A DNA stretch of 64,000 bases from Pseudobacter ginsenosidimutans (GTDB lineage Bacteria; Bacteroidota; Bacteroidia; Chitinophagales; Chitinophagaceae), in the NCBI RefSeq assembly GCF_007970185.1, contig NZ_CP042431.1:5332001-5396000 (forward strand), written 5' to 3'. The notes under the pieces are model-generated. The model saw only the letters and a program-made list of their open reading frames with translations. It was not told the origin of the DNA and did no database searches. A program made the position numbers and the translations under genes. Below are positions 18,119-26,688 of the stretch, piece by piece. Position 1 is the stretch's first letter, and the number at the start of each line of letters is the position of its first letter.

Positions 18119-19234
18119 ATGAAAAAAATTGCTGCTTATGCGATGTCCCTACTGGTGTTCATTGCATCCTGTAAAAAAGACGACTATGAGACCGGAGTGA
18201 GAAGTCCGGACCCCAAACAACTTCTGGAGCGGGTACCCGGCCGTAATGTGATCGCCTATGTTACACACTATGGCACACAGATCCCAGACCCTGCTTTTGT
18301 AACACATATCAATTATGCTTTTGCGGAAATATATGTTCAGGGCGGTGTATATCAAAAGTTCAAACTGCAGGGGGCTGAGGCAAGATTCCAAAAGATCGTT
18401 GATCTGAAGAAGCTCAACCCCGATCTGAAGATTTCCATTTCGTTCATTAATGCGGCTGAGAATGCAGATAATGTAAAGGATGGCGGATTTTCCGCCATCG
18501 CCAAATCTGGTGCAGACCGGAAAAAGTTCGCACAGGATTGCAAAGCATTCCTGGAAAAATGGAATATCGATGGAGTGGATATGGATTGGGAATTCCCCGG
18601 CATGTCTTTCAGCGGAATGCCCTTCGATGTGGCGGTGGACGTGGAAAATCATGTGCTGCTGATGAAAGAGCTGAGAGAAACACTTGGCTCTAAATACCTG
18701 CTCACCTATGCAGGGTATTGCCTGAACAAACAGGCTGTGACCGGAGGTTACAGGTATATCGATATCCAGGCAGTTGATCCCTATGTTGACTTTGTGAATA
18801 TCATGTCGTATGATCTGGATGAATCGCCCCGGCATCATTCTGCGCTTCGTGCGCCTGGCGCTTACAGCGATTGTGAGCGGGCTGTGAATACCTATCTGAA
18901 TGCAGGCGTAGCGCCAGAGAAGCTGGTGCTGGGCATTCCGTTCTATGGCAGGCGTGCATTCTCCGGATCAGAAACGGCGATCAATTACAATAAGATCATC
19001 CTGCTGGACAGATCGGTCTACAAGATCGATAACTGGGACGAAGCCGCCAGTGTTCCTTATGTTACGAAAAACGGACAATTCTGGTGTGGGTACGATAATG
19101 CCAAAAGCATCGGGGTGAAAGCAGGATGGATGCTGGGAAAATCGATGAAGGGAATGATGTTCTGGGACTATGATGGCGATGATAGCCAGGGAACCCTCCG
19201 AAGGGCTGTATGGCAGTCTGTGATGAAGAAATAG
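18119..19234 (+). CDS. Glycoside hydrolase family 18 enzyme (chitinase or endo-beta-N-acetylglucosaminidase), lipoprotein
   Basis: A 371-residue GH18 protein with lipobox FIASCK (Cys18). The catalytic signature DGVDMDWEFP (residues 151-160) supplies the DxxDxDxE motif with acid Glu158 for substrate-assisted hydrolysis of GlcNAc-beta-1,4-GlcNAc bonds. VNIMSYDL (near 227) and GMMFWDYDGDD (near 348) match barrel strands beta6 and beta8. The second conserved GH18 motif, usually SxGG, is replaced by SFINAAENAD around residues 108-117, which may point to an unusual subsite or to an ENGase-like subfamily. It is the last gene of the SusCD operon and likely makes oligosaccharides for import. GH18 membership is certain; chitin versus N-glycan as substrate is open. 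Confidence 0.9.
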   Translation: MKKIAAYAMSLLVFIASCKKDDYETGVRSPDPKQLLERVPGRNVIAYVTHYGTQIPDPAFVTHINYAFAEIYVQGGVYQKFKLQGAEARFQKIVDLKKLNPDLKISISFINAAENADNVKDGGFSAIAKSGADRKKFAQDCKAFLEKWNIDGVDMDWEFPGMSFSGMPFDVAVDVENHVLLMKELRETLGSKYLLTYAGYCLNKQAVTGGYRYIDIQAVDPYVDFVNIMSYDLDESPRHHSALRAPGAYSDCERAVNTYLNAGVAPEKLVLGIPFYGRRAFSGSETAINYNKIILLDRSVYKIDNWDEAASVPYVTKNGQFWCGYDNAKSIGVKAGWMLGKSMKGMMFWDYDGDDSQGTLRRAVWQSVMKK

Positions 19235-19235
19235 C

Positions 19236-19979
19236 TTACAGCACTTTCATCGACTTTGAATATTTCTGTAATCGTTTGTCCGTAGGGGAGAGCTCGGTGA
19301 TCAGGGCTTCGATGGCGCGCAGTGGGTTCACCACCAGTTTCTGGGAGATGTCCAGTTTTTCTGAAATGCACATCACAGCTGTTTTATCTGCAGCTTTCAT
19401 CAGCGCTTTCTTTACCTGTACCACATCCCAGTCGTGATCAGTGAGGCCTTCCTTTACAGACAAGCCATTGGCGCCGATGAAGGCGATATCAACATGCAGC
19501 TCCGATAACTGGCTGATCACTGTTGGGCCGGTGCAAACATAGGCGTCGTGCGAAACCTCGCCGCCGATCAGTATAACGCGGATGTTTGAGCGCTGTGCAA
19601 CTTCCAGGGCAACCAGCGGACTCACCGTGAATACAGTGCCTTTTTGATTTTTAGGAATGATGCGCGCCAGCTCCAGCATAATGGTACCGCCGCCCATCAG
19701 TATGTTCATGCCATCTTTGAAAAGTGACAATGCTTTGTGCGCCACCTCTCTTTTTTCTTCCCTGGCATAGACCCTGGGCTGCTGGAAAGGGATATGGAAA
19801 GACTTGGATACAGCACCGCCATGCACTTTCACGATGCGTCCGCTTTCTTCCAGCTCATGCAGGTCGCGGCGAACGGTATCGAGCGAAACATTCAGTAACT
19901 TACTGAGATCAGTGGTCAGCACTTTGTGATGGAGGTTGATCTGGTTGATGATGATGTTCTGGCGTTCTTCCTGAAGCAT
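19236..19979 (-). CDS. DeoR/GlpR-family transcriptional regulator of sugar catabolism
   Basis: 247 residues: an N-terminal DeoR helix-turn-helix (VLTTDLSKLLNVSLDTVRRD, about 20-39, followed by LHELEESGRIVKVHGGAV) and a C-terminal sugar-phosphate sensing domain (GGTIMLELARIIP, FIGANGLSVKEGLTDHD). DeoR proteins usually repress and respond to a phosphorylated sugar. It is divergent from the GH9-kinase-permease-nagA operon, with 113 bp between the start codons, and meets the GH18 gene tail to tail with 1 bp between. It probably controls both arms of the locus, with GlcNAc-6-P or a related sugar phosphate as inducer (inference). Confidence 0.9.
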   Translation of the reverse strand: MLQEERQNIIINQINLHHKVLTTDLSKLLNVSLDTVRRDLHELEESGRIVKVHGGAVSKSFHIPFQQPRVYAREEKREVAHKALSLFKDGMNILMGGGTIMLELARIIPKNQKGTVFTVSPLVALEVAQRSNIRVILIGGEVSHDAYVCTGPTVISQLSELHVDIAFIGANGLSVKEGLTDHDWDVVQVKKALMKAADKTAVMCISEKLDISQKLVVNPLRAIEALITELSPTDKRLQKYSKSMKVL

Positions 19980-20051
19980 GGCTGTTAGTATTGTTCAACA
20001 AATATAAAAACTGTATGAAACCAGATCTGATTTTATTTTGCTGATTCGTGC

Positions 20052-20063
20052 ATTATTAATAAT
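20052..20063. promoter_or_regulatory. Candidate operator: 12-bp perfect palindrome between the DeoR and GH9 genes
   Basis: ATTATTAATAAT reads the same on both strands and lies 30 bp before the GH9 start, in the only divergent gap of the locus. DeoR regulators bind such AT-rich repeats, but short AT palindromes also arise by chance. Confidence 0.3.
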
Positions 20064-20092
20064 TTACACCTATCAAAACAGCAAAAAACAGC

Positions 20093-21880
20093 ATGTTGCA
20101 TAAAACATATCCGTTCCGGGTCAGGAAGAAATACTTTACCTGGATATTGCCTGTATTATTCCCGTTTGCTGCTGCCATGGCCCAGAATGCCGACTCTGCC
20201 TGGATCCGCATCAATCAGCTTGGTTACACACCTGCCGGTGTAAAAGTAGCCGTGTATGGAAGCAAGGGTACAGGATCGATCAGCACATTCCACCTGGTGG
20301 ATTCAGCAACCGGTAAAAAAGTCCTCAGTAAAACAGCAGGCAGGGCGATGGGCGCTTACGGTCCTTTTCAGCAGACATGGCGCTTGAATTTTTCTTCCTA
20401 TACCAGGCCCGGCACATACTATTTACAGTCGGGTAAGACCAGGTCGCCCTTTTTCAGGATAGGAAAAGATGTGTACGATGGTGCGGCCGATTTCTGTTTG
20501 CGTTATATGCGCCAGCAGCGGTCTGGTTTCAACCCTTTTCTGAAAGACAGCTGTCATATGTACGATGGCTTCACCTTATACGGTCCGATGCCGGACAGCA
20601 CATTCGTTCCTGTGAGTGGAGGCTGGCATGATGCCAGTGATTACCTGCAGTATTCCACTACTTCCGCCAATGCCACTTCGCATTTGCTGATGGCCTGGCG
20701 GGATTTTCCTTCTGTGTTCACCGATCATCATGCAGCCAATGGATTGCCCGGTAGTAACGGTATTGCCGATGTGCTGGATGAGGCCAGGTGGGGGCTCGAC
20801 TGGCTACTTAAAATGCATCCGAAAGATGAGTGGATGTTCAACCAGATCGCGGACGACAGGGACCATGCAGGAATGCGCATACCCGGCCTCGATACTATGT
20901 ATGGCCGTGGATATGAGCGTCCGGTTTACTTCATCAGCGGTGAGCCACAGGTGAGGGGCAAATTCATGAACAATACTACCGGTACATCCAGTACGGCTGG
21001 CAAATTTGCCAGTGCGTTCGCCATTGCATCCGGTATCTATAAGAACATCGATCATGACTTTAGTAAATTGATGCAATACAAAGCCGGCACTGCTTACCAG
21101 TTCGCTTTGCGTAAGCCCGGTGTTACGCAAACCGCTTCGGTGAAATCTCCATATATCTATGCGGAGGACAACTGGGTGGATGATATGGAATTTGCAGCAG
21201 CCACTTTGCAACGCAATGGTGAGGCTATGCATTATGCAAGGCAGGAGCCGGTTACACCCTGGCTTGGCGACGATACCGCCAAACATTACCAGTGGTATCC
21301 CTTCATCAACCTGGGCCATTATGAACTGGGCAGGAACCTGAAAGGCAAGCAACGTGATTCTGTTCTTCAATACTATCGTACCGGTATCGTTCGTGTTTGG
21401 AACAAGGCGAAGACCAATGCTTTTTACCGCGGCATTCCCTTCATCTGGTGCAGCAACAATCTCACCACTTCCTTTGCGATCCAGTGTTACTGGTACAGGC
21501 AGCTTACCAACGACCAGCAATTCCGTGAACTGGAGCAGGCCAATTTCGACTGGCTCTTCGGATGCAATCCCTGGGGCACTTCGATGGTGTACGGATTGCC
21601 GGCAAATGGCGATACGCCTGTTGATCCGCATGCCGCTTTCACCCATCTCATGAAAGCGCCGATCGATGGCGGCCTGGTAGATGGCCCGGTATATGGGAAT
21701 ATTTACAATAATCTTATCGGTATCAGATTGAATAACCCCGACACCTATGCGCCTTTTCAAAGCCAACTGGCTGTATACCACGATGACTACGGGGATTATT
21801 CCACCAATGAACCTACGATGGATGGAACGGCTTCACTCGTCTACCTGCTGGCAGCCTTTCAATGGGCAGCAGGAAAATGA
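20093..21880 (+). CDS. Glycoside hydrolase family 9 enzyme, possibly acting on glucosamine/GlcNAc oligosaccharides
   Basis: 595 residues with an N-terminal export signal ending AAAMAQ (about residue 31). An Ig-like CelD-N domain (IRINQLGYTPAGVKVAVY, about 38-125) precedes the alpha/alpha-barrel GH9 domain. Catalytic bases Asp180 and Asp183 lie in SGGWHDASDYLQY, and the acid Glu573 lies in DYSTNEPTMDG near the C-terminus. GH9 enzymes are mostly cellulases, but some, with this same Ig plus barrel layout, are exo-glucosaminidases found with GlcNAc catabolism genes. Here the next genes encode a sugar kinase, permease, SIS protein and NagA, so a GlcN/GlcNAc-releasing role is more likely than cellulose breakdown. 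Family certain; substrate inferred. Confidence 0.88.
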   Translation: MLHKTYPFRVRKKYFTWILPVLFPFAAAMAQNADSAWIRINQLGYTPAGVKVAVYGSKGTGSISTFHLVDSATGKKVLSKTAGRAMGAYGPFQQTWRLNFSSYTRPGTYYLQSGKTRSPFFRIGKDVYDGAADFCLRYMRQQRSGFNPFLKDSCHMYDGFTLYGPMPDSTFVPVSGGWHDASDYLQYSTTSANATSHLLMAWRDFPSVFTDHHAANGLPGSNGIADVLDEARWGLDWLLKMHPKDEWMFNQIADDRDHAGMRIPGLDTMYGRGYERPVYFISGEPQVRGKFMNNTTGTSSTAGKFASAFAIASGIYKNIDHDFSKLMQYKAGTAYQFALRKPGVTQTASVKSPYIYAEDNWVDDMEFAAATLQRNGEAMHYARQEPVTPWLGDDTAKHYQWYPFINLGHYELGRNLKGKQRDSVLQYYRTGIVRVWNKAKTNAFYRGIPFIWCSNNLTTSFAIQCYWYRQLTNDQQFRELEQANFDWLFGCNPWGTSMVYGLPANGDTPVDPHAAFTHLMKAPIDGGLVDGPVYGNIYNNLIGIRLNNPDTYAPFQSQLAVYHDDYGDYSTNEPTMDGTASLVYLLAAFQWAAGK

Positions 21881-21918
21881 TCTCGACACAACCTTTTCAC
21901 TGATCTGAAATAAATGAT

Positions 21919-22863
21919 ATGTCGTTATTAGGGATCGATCTGGGAGGTACAAAACTGGCAACAGCTGTTTTCTCTGAAGAAGCTGAATTGCTGGGCAGGG
22001 AAAGTCTTCCCCTTGAGAAGCGTACCGGCGCTGCTGTTGGTGAATTGCTGACAACACAGGTCTCGAAACTGGTGCAGGAGCAATTGCAGAAGGGAGACCC
22101 AGTGGCGGCCATCGGCGTTTGCATACCAGGGATCAGTAACCGAAGTGAAGGAACTGTTTGGGCGCCGAATATTCCCGGCTGGGAGCAGTATCCTCTGGCA
22201 GCAGAAATTGCTGCAGTAGCTCCCGGTATCCCGGTTTCCATCGATAGCGACAGAACCTGTTATATCATGGGCGAAGCCTGGAAGGGCGCCGCGCATGGCT
22301 GTACCGATGCGATCTTCATTGGCGTGGGTACCGGCATTGGCGCGGGCATACTGGCTGATGGACATTTTCTCAGGGGACGTAACGATACTGCCGGTGCCAT
22401 CGGATGGATGGCAATGGAAAGACCCTGGCTTCCCAAATACAGGCAGTGCGGGCATTTTGAGACCCTTGCTTCCGGCGACGGTATTGCCAAAGTAACCCGT
22501 GATATGCTGGAAACGGACCCTTCCTATAACGGAGCACTACAAACGAATTCAGATGCCGCGGCCGTCTTTGCTGCCTGGGAGCAGGGAGACACGCTGGCAA
22601 AAAAGATCATATCGCAATGTGTGGAATGGTGGGGAATGGCTGTGGCCAATCTCGTGAGCATATTCAATCCTGAAAAGATCATCATGGGTGGCGGCGTATT
22701 CGGACCGGCCATTCCATTGATCCCTTCTATTTATGAAGAGGCCGCCAAATGGGCGCAGCCGCTGAGTATACAGAAGGTGCAGATAGTGCCTTCGCAACTC
22801 GGGCCTGCGGCCGGTTGCTGGGGAGCAGGATTGCTGGCGCTTCAGGCGAAAGCTGCCCGATAA
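21919..22863 (+). CDS. ROK-family sugar kinase, candidate N-acetylglucosamine kinase, with altered zinc motif
   Basis: 314 residues. The N-terminal phosphate-binding loop LLGIDLGGTKLATAVF (3-18), the sugar-binding region SIDSDRTCYIMGEAW (about 104-118), the ATP-site glycines GVGTGIGAGIL and the C-terminal IIMGGGVFG segment are standard ROK features. The hallmark ROK zinc motif CxCGxxGCxE is reduced to RQCGHFETLASG (around 175): the His and Glu side of the sugar site is kept but the cysteine trio is lost. It should phosphorylate imported GlcNAc (or ManNAc/GlcN) at O6 in the cytosol. The MFS permease starts 11 bp downstream and NagA two genes further on, supporting GlcNAc as substrate. Confidence 0.85.
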   Translation: MSLLGIDLGGTKLATAVFSEEAELLGRESLPLEKRTGAAVGELLTTQVSKLVQEQLQKGDPVAAIGVCIPGISNRSEGTVWAPNIPGWEQYPLAAEIAAVAPGIPVSIDSDRTCYIMGEAWKGAAHGCTDAIFIGVGTGIGAGILADGHFLRGRNDTAGAIGWMAMERPWLPKYRQCGHFETLASGDGIAKVTRDMLETDPSYNGALQTNSDAAAVFAAWEQGDTLAKKIISQCVEWWGMAVANLVSIFNPEKIIMGGGVFGPAIPLIPSIYEEAAKWAQPLSIQKVQIVPSQLGPAAGCWGAGLLALQAKAAR

Positions 22864-22874
22864 CGATTAGCTCC

Positions 22875-24032
22875 ATGTATAAAAAGAACCTTGTTTTCCT
22901 GGCCGCCTGTCTGGGCATGCTGCTCTTTGGCATTAGTCTGATCACACTTGGCTCTGTGGCCGGCTTTCTCAAACAGAAATTCCAACTGGATGGGATTGCG
23001 GCCGGAACTATTTTTTCGCTGTTGCCCGTGGGCATCCTGACCGGCTCACTGGTATTCGGGCCGGTTTGCGACCGCTATGGTTACAAATGGTTGCTGGTTC
23101 TGGCCTGTATAGGAATGTTCGCCGGGTTTGAAGGGATCGCATATGCGGGCTCGTTATCCTGGCTCAAACTCAGCGTGCTTGTGTTTGGTGTAGGTTCCGG
23201 TATCGTGAATGGCGCTACCAACGCAGTAGTGGCCGATATCAGCACCAGGAACAAGGGCGCAGACCTCAGCCTGCTGGGTGTTTTTTTCGGCATTGGCGCG
23301 CTGGGAATGCCGTTGCTCCTGGGTTTATTGGCAGGCCGCTTTGCTGCCGACCAGGTAGTGGCCGGCGTAGGCATATTCACAGCGCTTATTGCCGGGGTTT
23401 ATATTTTCGTCAGGTTTCCCGGCGCCAAACCGAAAGAACCCGGGCAGTCCGCCGCCTGGAAACAATTGCTGGACGGCACTTTGATGCTGATTGCATTTTT
23501 CCTGTTCTTCCAGAGCAGTATCGAAGCCATCATCAACAACTGGGCCACCACTTACCTGGTTGAAAAGGGCGGGATGGATGAAACGGCCGCGCTCTTTGCA
23601 CTCACCCTGCATGTGGCGGGAATGGTGCTGATGCGGCTGCTGAACGGAAGTATTCTGAGCAATGTATCGCCAAAGACCAGCATCTATACCTGCCTGTTAT
23701 TACTGGCAACAGGTGTGCTGCTGATGCAATACGGGCACTATAAGCCCCTGATGATTGCAGGGCTTGTTCTTTCAGGAGCAGGAGTGGCAGCGGGTTTTCC
23801 CGTGATGCTGGGCATGGTGGGAGAGCGCTTCCCAAAACAAAGTGGTACCGCATTCAGCTTCGTATTCGCTTTTGCGTTAGTGGGCAATATGCTGCTCAAT
23901 TACCTGATGGGTGTGGTGGTGCATGATCATGGTATCGCTCATCTTACCACCGTATCATACCTGGTGATCGCCTGTATGATGATCATCAGCCTGATACTGT
24001 TTCGCAACAATCAATCTACTATCAATAAATAA
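22875..24032 (+). CDS. MFS sugar permease, inner membrane
   Basis: The chosen start is ATG 22875 (MYKKNLVFLAACLGMLLFG); an upstream in-frame start at 22749 lies inside the kinase gene and adds no membrane segment. The 385 residues hold about 12 hydrophobic helices, with the MFS motif GPVCDRYGYKW between helices 2 and 3 and a second-half counterpart with GERFPKQSGTAFSF. The family resembles FucP/GlcNAc-type permeases of Bacteroidota. It lies between the kinase (11 bp) and SIS gene (6 bp), so it most likely brings free GlcNAc or a short GlcNAc sugar from periplasm to cytosol. Confidence 0.88.
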   Translation: MYKKNLVFLAACLGMLLFGISLITLGSVAGFLKQKFQLDGIAAGTIFSLLPVGILTGSLVFGPVCDRYGYKWLLVLACIGMFAGFEGIAYAGSLSWLKLSVLVFGVGSGIVNGATNAVVADISTRNKGADLSLLGVFFGIGALGMPLLLGLLAGRFAADQVVAGVGIFTALIAGVYIFVRFPGAKPKEPGQSAAWKQLLDGTLMLIAFFLFFQSSIEAIINNWATTYLVEKGGMDETAALFALTLHVAGMVLMRLLNGSILSNVSPKTSIYTCLLLLATGVLLMQYGHYKPLMIAGLVLSGAGVAAGFPVMLGMVGERFPKQSGTAFSFVFAFALVGNMLLNYLMGVVVHDHGIAHLTTVSYLVIACMMIISLILFRNNQSTINK

Positions 24033-24038
24033 ACAATT

Positions 24039-24800
24039 ATGTTAGCAAAACAATGGCTTTCGAATGCAAGGGATGTAATGACCCGGATCGAAGAAACACA
24101 GATGGATAATATCAGGAAAGCCGCCGAAGTGATGGCTGCCAGTATCGGGTGTGGAAGATGGGTACATACTTTCGGTTGCGGCCATGCCACTATTCCCATC
24201 GAAGAAATGTATCCGCGTATCGGAGGATTTGTAGGGTTCCATCCCATGGTGGAGCTGCCACTGACCTTCTTTACCCGTATCACCGGCGAAATGGGCGTTC
24301 ACCAGTTCGTTTTCCTGGAAAGAGTGGAAGGATATGGCGTTGAGATCATGAAAGGTTATACCTTCGACTCCCGCGATACGATGTGGCTCTTCTCGCATTC
24401 CGGAATCAATAACGTGAATATCGATGTGGCCATCGAAGCCAGAAAAAAAGGAATGAAAGTGATCGCTTTTGGTTCCGCTGCTGAAGCTGAAGGGAAGCAG
24501 ACACGTCACTCCAGTGGCAAGACCATTTTCGAGCTGGCCGATATTGTGGTGGATACCTGTGCGCCGATCGGAGATGCTTCCGTGGCCATCAAGAACCACC
24601 AGGATAAGCTGGGACCTGTGTCTACAATGGCTTTCATCACCTGTGTGTGGATGACCGTTATCACTGTGGCTGAGATCCTGGTTGAGAAAGGCGTGAAGCT
24701 GCATATTCATCCGTCTCACAATGTGCCAGGGGATACCACGGCGCGTGAGAGGCTGGAAGATGCACTGGCAGAATACAAGAGACGCATCGCTGGCGTTTAA
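24039..24800 (+). CDS. SIS-domain sugar-phosphate-binding protein, UPF0309-like
   Basis: 253 residues with one sugar isomerase (SIS) fold. Near the N-terminus RIEETQMDNIRKAAEVMAAS leads into the first phosphate loop HTFGCGHATIPIEEMYPR (about 43-60); the second loop LFSHSGINNVNIDVAIEARKK (about 117-137) is the SIS Ser/Gly-rich motif, followed by VIAFGS. This layout matches UPF0309 proteins, whose biochemical role is not well established. It is packed into the operon between permease (6 bp) and nagA (11 bp). No NagB deaminase is present, so it may supply the isomerase or deaminase step from glucosamine-6-P, or handle an epimer such as ManNAc-6-P. That role is inference. Confidence 0.8.
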   Translation: MLAKQWLSNARDVMTRIEETQMDNIRKAAEVMAASIGCGRWVHTFGCGHATIPIEEMYPRIGGFVGFHPMVELPLTFFTRITGEMGVHQFVFLERVEGYGVEIMKGYTFDSRDTMWLFSHSGINNVNIDVAIEARKKGMKVIAFGSAAEAEGKQTRHSSGKTIFELADIVVDTCAPIGDASVAIKNHQDKLGPVSTMAFITCVWMTVITVAEILVEKGVKLHIHPSHNVPGDTTARERLEDALAEYKRRIAGV

Positions 24801-24811
24801 ATCTGAAATGA

Positions 24812-25918
24812 ATGATCACAGCAATCAACAATGCAACTATCTATACCGGTGAGCAGGTTTTGCAGGGGCAGAGCCTGCTCATCGGTAATGGGCGTATACT
24901 CGATGTCGTTAGTAATGATGCAGTTCCTGCAGATGCCACTGTTACAGATGCTTCCGGTCACCTGCTCAACGCCGGTTTTATCGACCTGCAGATCTATGGC
25001 GCCGGAGGTTATCTTTTCAGCAATGCGCCTTCCCCGGCTGCATTGCAGGCCGTGACCAATGCCATCGTTCGCAGCGGCACTACAACATATATGCTCACCT
25101 TCGCCACCAATGAGATGGATATCTATCTCAAAAGTTTTGAGATCGTTCAGCAACATCCTCATCCGGCACTGGCAGGCATTCACCTGGAAGGCCCGTATTT
25201 CAATCCGGTGAAAAGGGGTGCGCATATTGCGCATCTTATCCGTAATCCCACGGTACAGGAAATAAACTCATTGCTTTCCGCTGCCGGCGGCACACTCAAA
25301 ATGATGACGCTGGCCCCGGAAGTGACCAATGATGAAGTACTTCGTTTATTGAACGATCATGGTGTGATCATTTCCGCTGGTCATAGTAATGCCACTTTTT
25401 CCAAAGCGATGCACGGCTTTGCCAACGGCATCCGTACCGTTACCCATCTATTCAATGCCATGAGCCCGCTGCATCACCGCGATACCGGACTTCCCGGAGC
25501 GGCTTTCCTTTCTGATCACGCTTATGCCAGCATCATTCCTGATGGCGTGCATGTGGACTGGCAGGCGTTCAGGGTCGCGAAGCAAATGATGGGACGTAGA
25601 TTGTTCTTCATTACCGATGCTGTTCAGGAAGTATTGCAGGGCCCTTATATGCATGTGCGCAAATCAGACCGTTATACTTTGCCTGATGGAACTTTGTCCG
25701 GTTCCTGTATTACCATGGTGGAGGGCGTACGCAATGCCGTGAAATTTGGTTCCGTGTCGCTGGAAGAAGCATTGCGGATGGCCAGCCTGTATCCTGCAGA
25801 AGTGATGGGTGCTACCGATATCGGCAGGATCCAAAAAGGCGCCAGGGCAAACCTGGTAATGTTGAATGAAGAACTGGAATTGAAAAAGGTCTGGCTGGAA
25901 GGACGGGAAATTGCCTGA
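24812..25918 (+). CDS. nagA: N-acetylglucosamine-6-phosphate deacetylase
   Basis: 368 residues of the amidohydrolase superfamily. Motifs in order: GFIDLQIYGAGG (about 55-66), metal ligand Glu in GIHLEGPYFNPVKRGAH (about 126-142), His in ISAGHSNAT, His in VTHLFNAMSPLHHRD, substrate contacts in IPDGVHVD, and catalytic Asp in FFITDAVQE (about 268). The residue before GYG-type HxH at the N-terminus is altered (DLQIYG), consistent with NagA's single essential metal. It removes acetate from GlcNAc-6-P to give glucosamine-6-P. It ends the four-gene operon kinase-permease-SIS-NagA, which gives the locus its GlcNAc assignment. Confidence 0.93.
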   Translation: MITAINNATIYTGEQVLQGQSLLIGNGRILDVVSNDAVPADATVTDASGHLLNAGFIDLQIYGAGGYLFSNAPSPAALQAVTNAIVRSGTTTYMLTFATNEMDIYLKSFEIVQQHPHPALAGIHLEGPYFNPVKRGAHIAHLIRNPTVQEINSLLSAAGGTLKMMTLAPEVTNDEVLRLLNDHGVIISAGHSNATFSKAMHGFANGIRTVTHLFNAMSPLHHRDTGLPGAAFLSDHAYASIIPDGVHVDWQAFRVAKQMMGRRLFFITDAVQEVLQGPYMHVRKSDRYTLPDGTLSGSCITMVEGVRNAVKFGSVSLEEALRMASLYPAEVMGATDIGRIQKGARANLVMLNEELELKKVWLEGREIA

Positions 25919-25947
25919 TCGCAGCGGTAATGTCCATCTTTTTACTT

Positions 25948-25978
25948 TTTGCAAAAAGGAAATATTTCAATTTCTTTG
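25948..25978 (+). promoter_or_regulatory. Candidate Bacteroidota-type promoter of the ECF sigma gene
   Basis: TTTG at 25948-25951 is followed after 19 bp by TTTCTTTG at 25971-25978, close to the Bacteroidota -33 TTTG / -7 TAnnTTTG pattern (one mismatch in the TA). The spacing fits, and the predicted start of transcription lies about 30 bp before the sigma factor start codon. Confidence 0.4.
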
Positions 25979-26015
25979 AAGGCTGTTACATTAGAACTAA
26001 CAGGCCGGATCTTAT

Positions 26016-26582
26016 TTGTCTCCTTTCTTATCATACAACGATCAGGAGCTGCTCGCCCAGATGACCCAGAACAATCACAAAGCTTTTGAAGAACTTTGGA
26101 ACCGTTATTGGGAATTGGCATTTAATGTGGCATATAAACGTCTCAAAGATGAAGATCAATGTCAGGATTTGGTGCAGGACCTGTTCATAGATCTCTGGGA
26201 CCGCAGGGCCAAACTCTTCATCGATAATTTTCCCGCCTACCTCAACAGCGCCATCCGCTATAAAGTATACAAGGTATTATCCAGAAAAAATACAGATGCT
26301 CCTTATTACGAGGCATTCGATGAACTGGTGGCAACGGCCATGGGCGCAGACAATGCTGTAGTGGAAAAGGAATTGCAGGACCTGGCGACAGCCTGGCTCA
26401 ACACCCTTCCTGCCAAAAGAAAAGAGATCTTCCTGTTATACTTCCGGGAGAATCTGTCTACAAAGGAAATTGCAGACCGGCTCAATATCTCACAAAAAAC
26501 AGTACAGAACCAGATCGGTACTTCCTCCAAAGAGCTTAGAAAGAAGTTGTTGACAGCCATTTCAATCATGCCGGGGATCTGA
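26016..26582 (+). CDS. ECF-type RNA polymerase sigma factor (FecI/RagB-associated, Bacteroidota group)
   Basis: 188 residues when started at TTG 26016 (MSPFLSYNDQELLAQMTQ), the length expected for this family; the first ATG would remove helix 1 of region 2. Sigma region 2 is seen in FEELWNRYWELAFNVAYKRL and CQDLVQDLFIDLWDRR (about 24-68), and region 4 in LPAKRKEIFLLYFRENLSTKEIADRLNISQKTVQNQ (about 132-168) with its helix-turn-helix. The FecR gene follows after 106 bp, then an STN-domain SusC. In this arrangement the receptor senses substrate, signals across the periplasm to FecR, and frees the sigma factor to transcribe the import operon. Confidence 0.93.
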   Translation: MSPFLSYNDQELLAQMTQNNHKAFEELWNRYWELAFNVAYKRLKDEDQCQDLVQDLFIDLWDRRAKLFIDNFPAYLNSAIRYKVYKVLSRKNTDAPYYEAFDELVATAMGADNAVVEKELQDLATAWLNTLPAKRKEIFLLYFRENLSTKEIADRLNISQKTVQNQIGTSSKELRKKLLTAISIMPGI

Positions 26583-26688
26583 ATTCACCCTGCATTTTTC
26601 CTGTCGACCGCCCCCCGGCAAAAAATAATTATTAATTCTTTTTGGGAGTTTCTGCAAAAATGGACACATAGGGGAAAAGAACCTATCT

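Noticed and set aside
20804-21781. 325-residue minus-strand open frame
   Set aside because: Antisense to the GH9 catalytic domain.
22749-22874. Longer start for the MFS permease
   Set aside because: It would lie inside the kinase gene in another frame and adds no membrane helix or signal.
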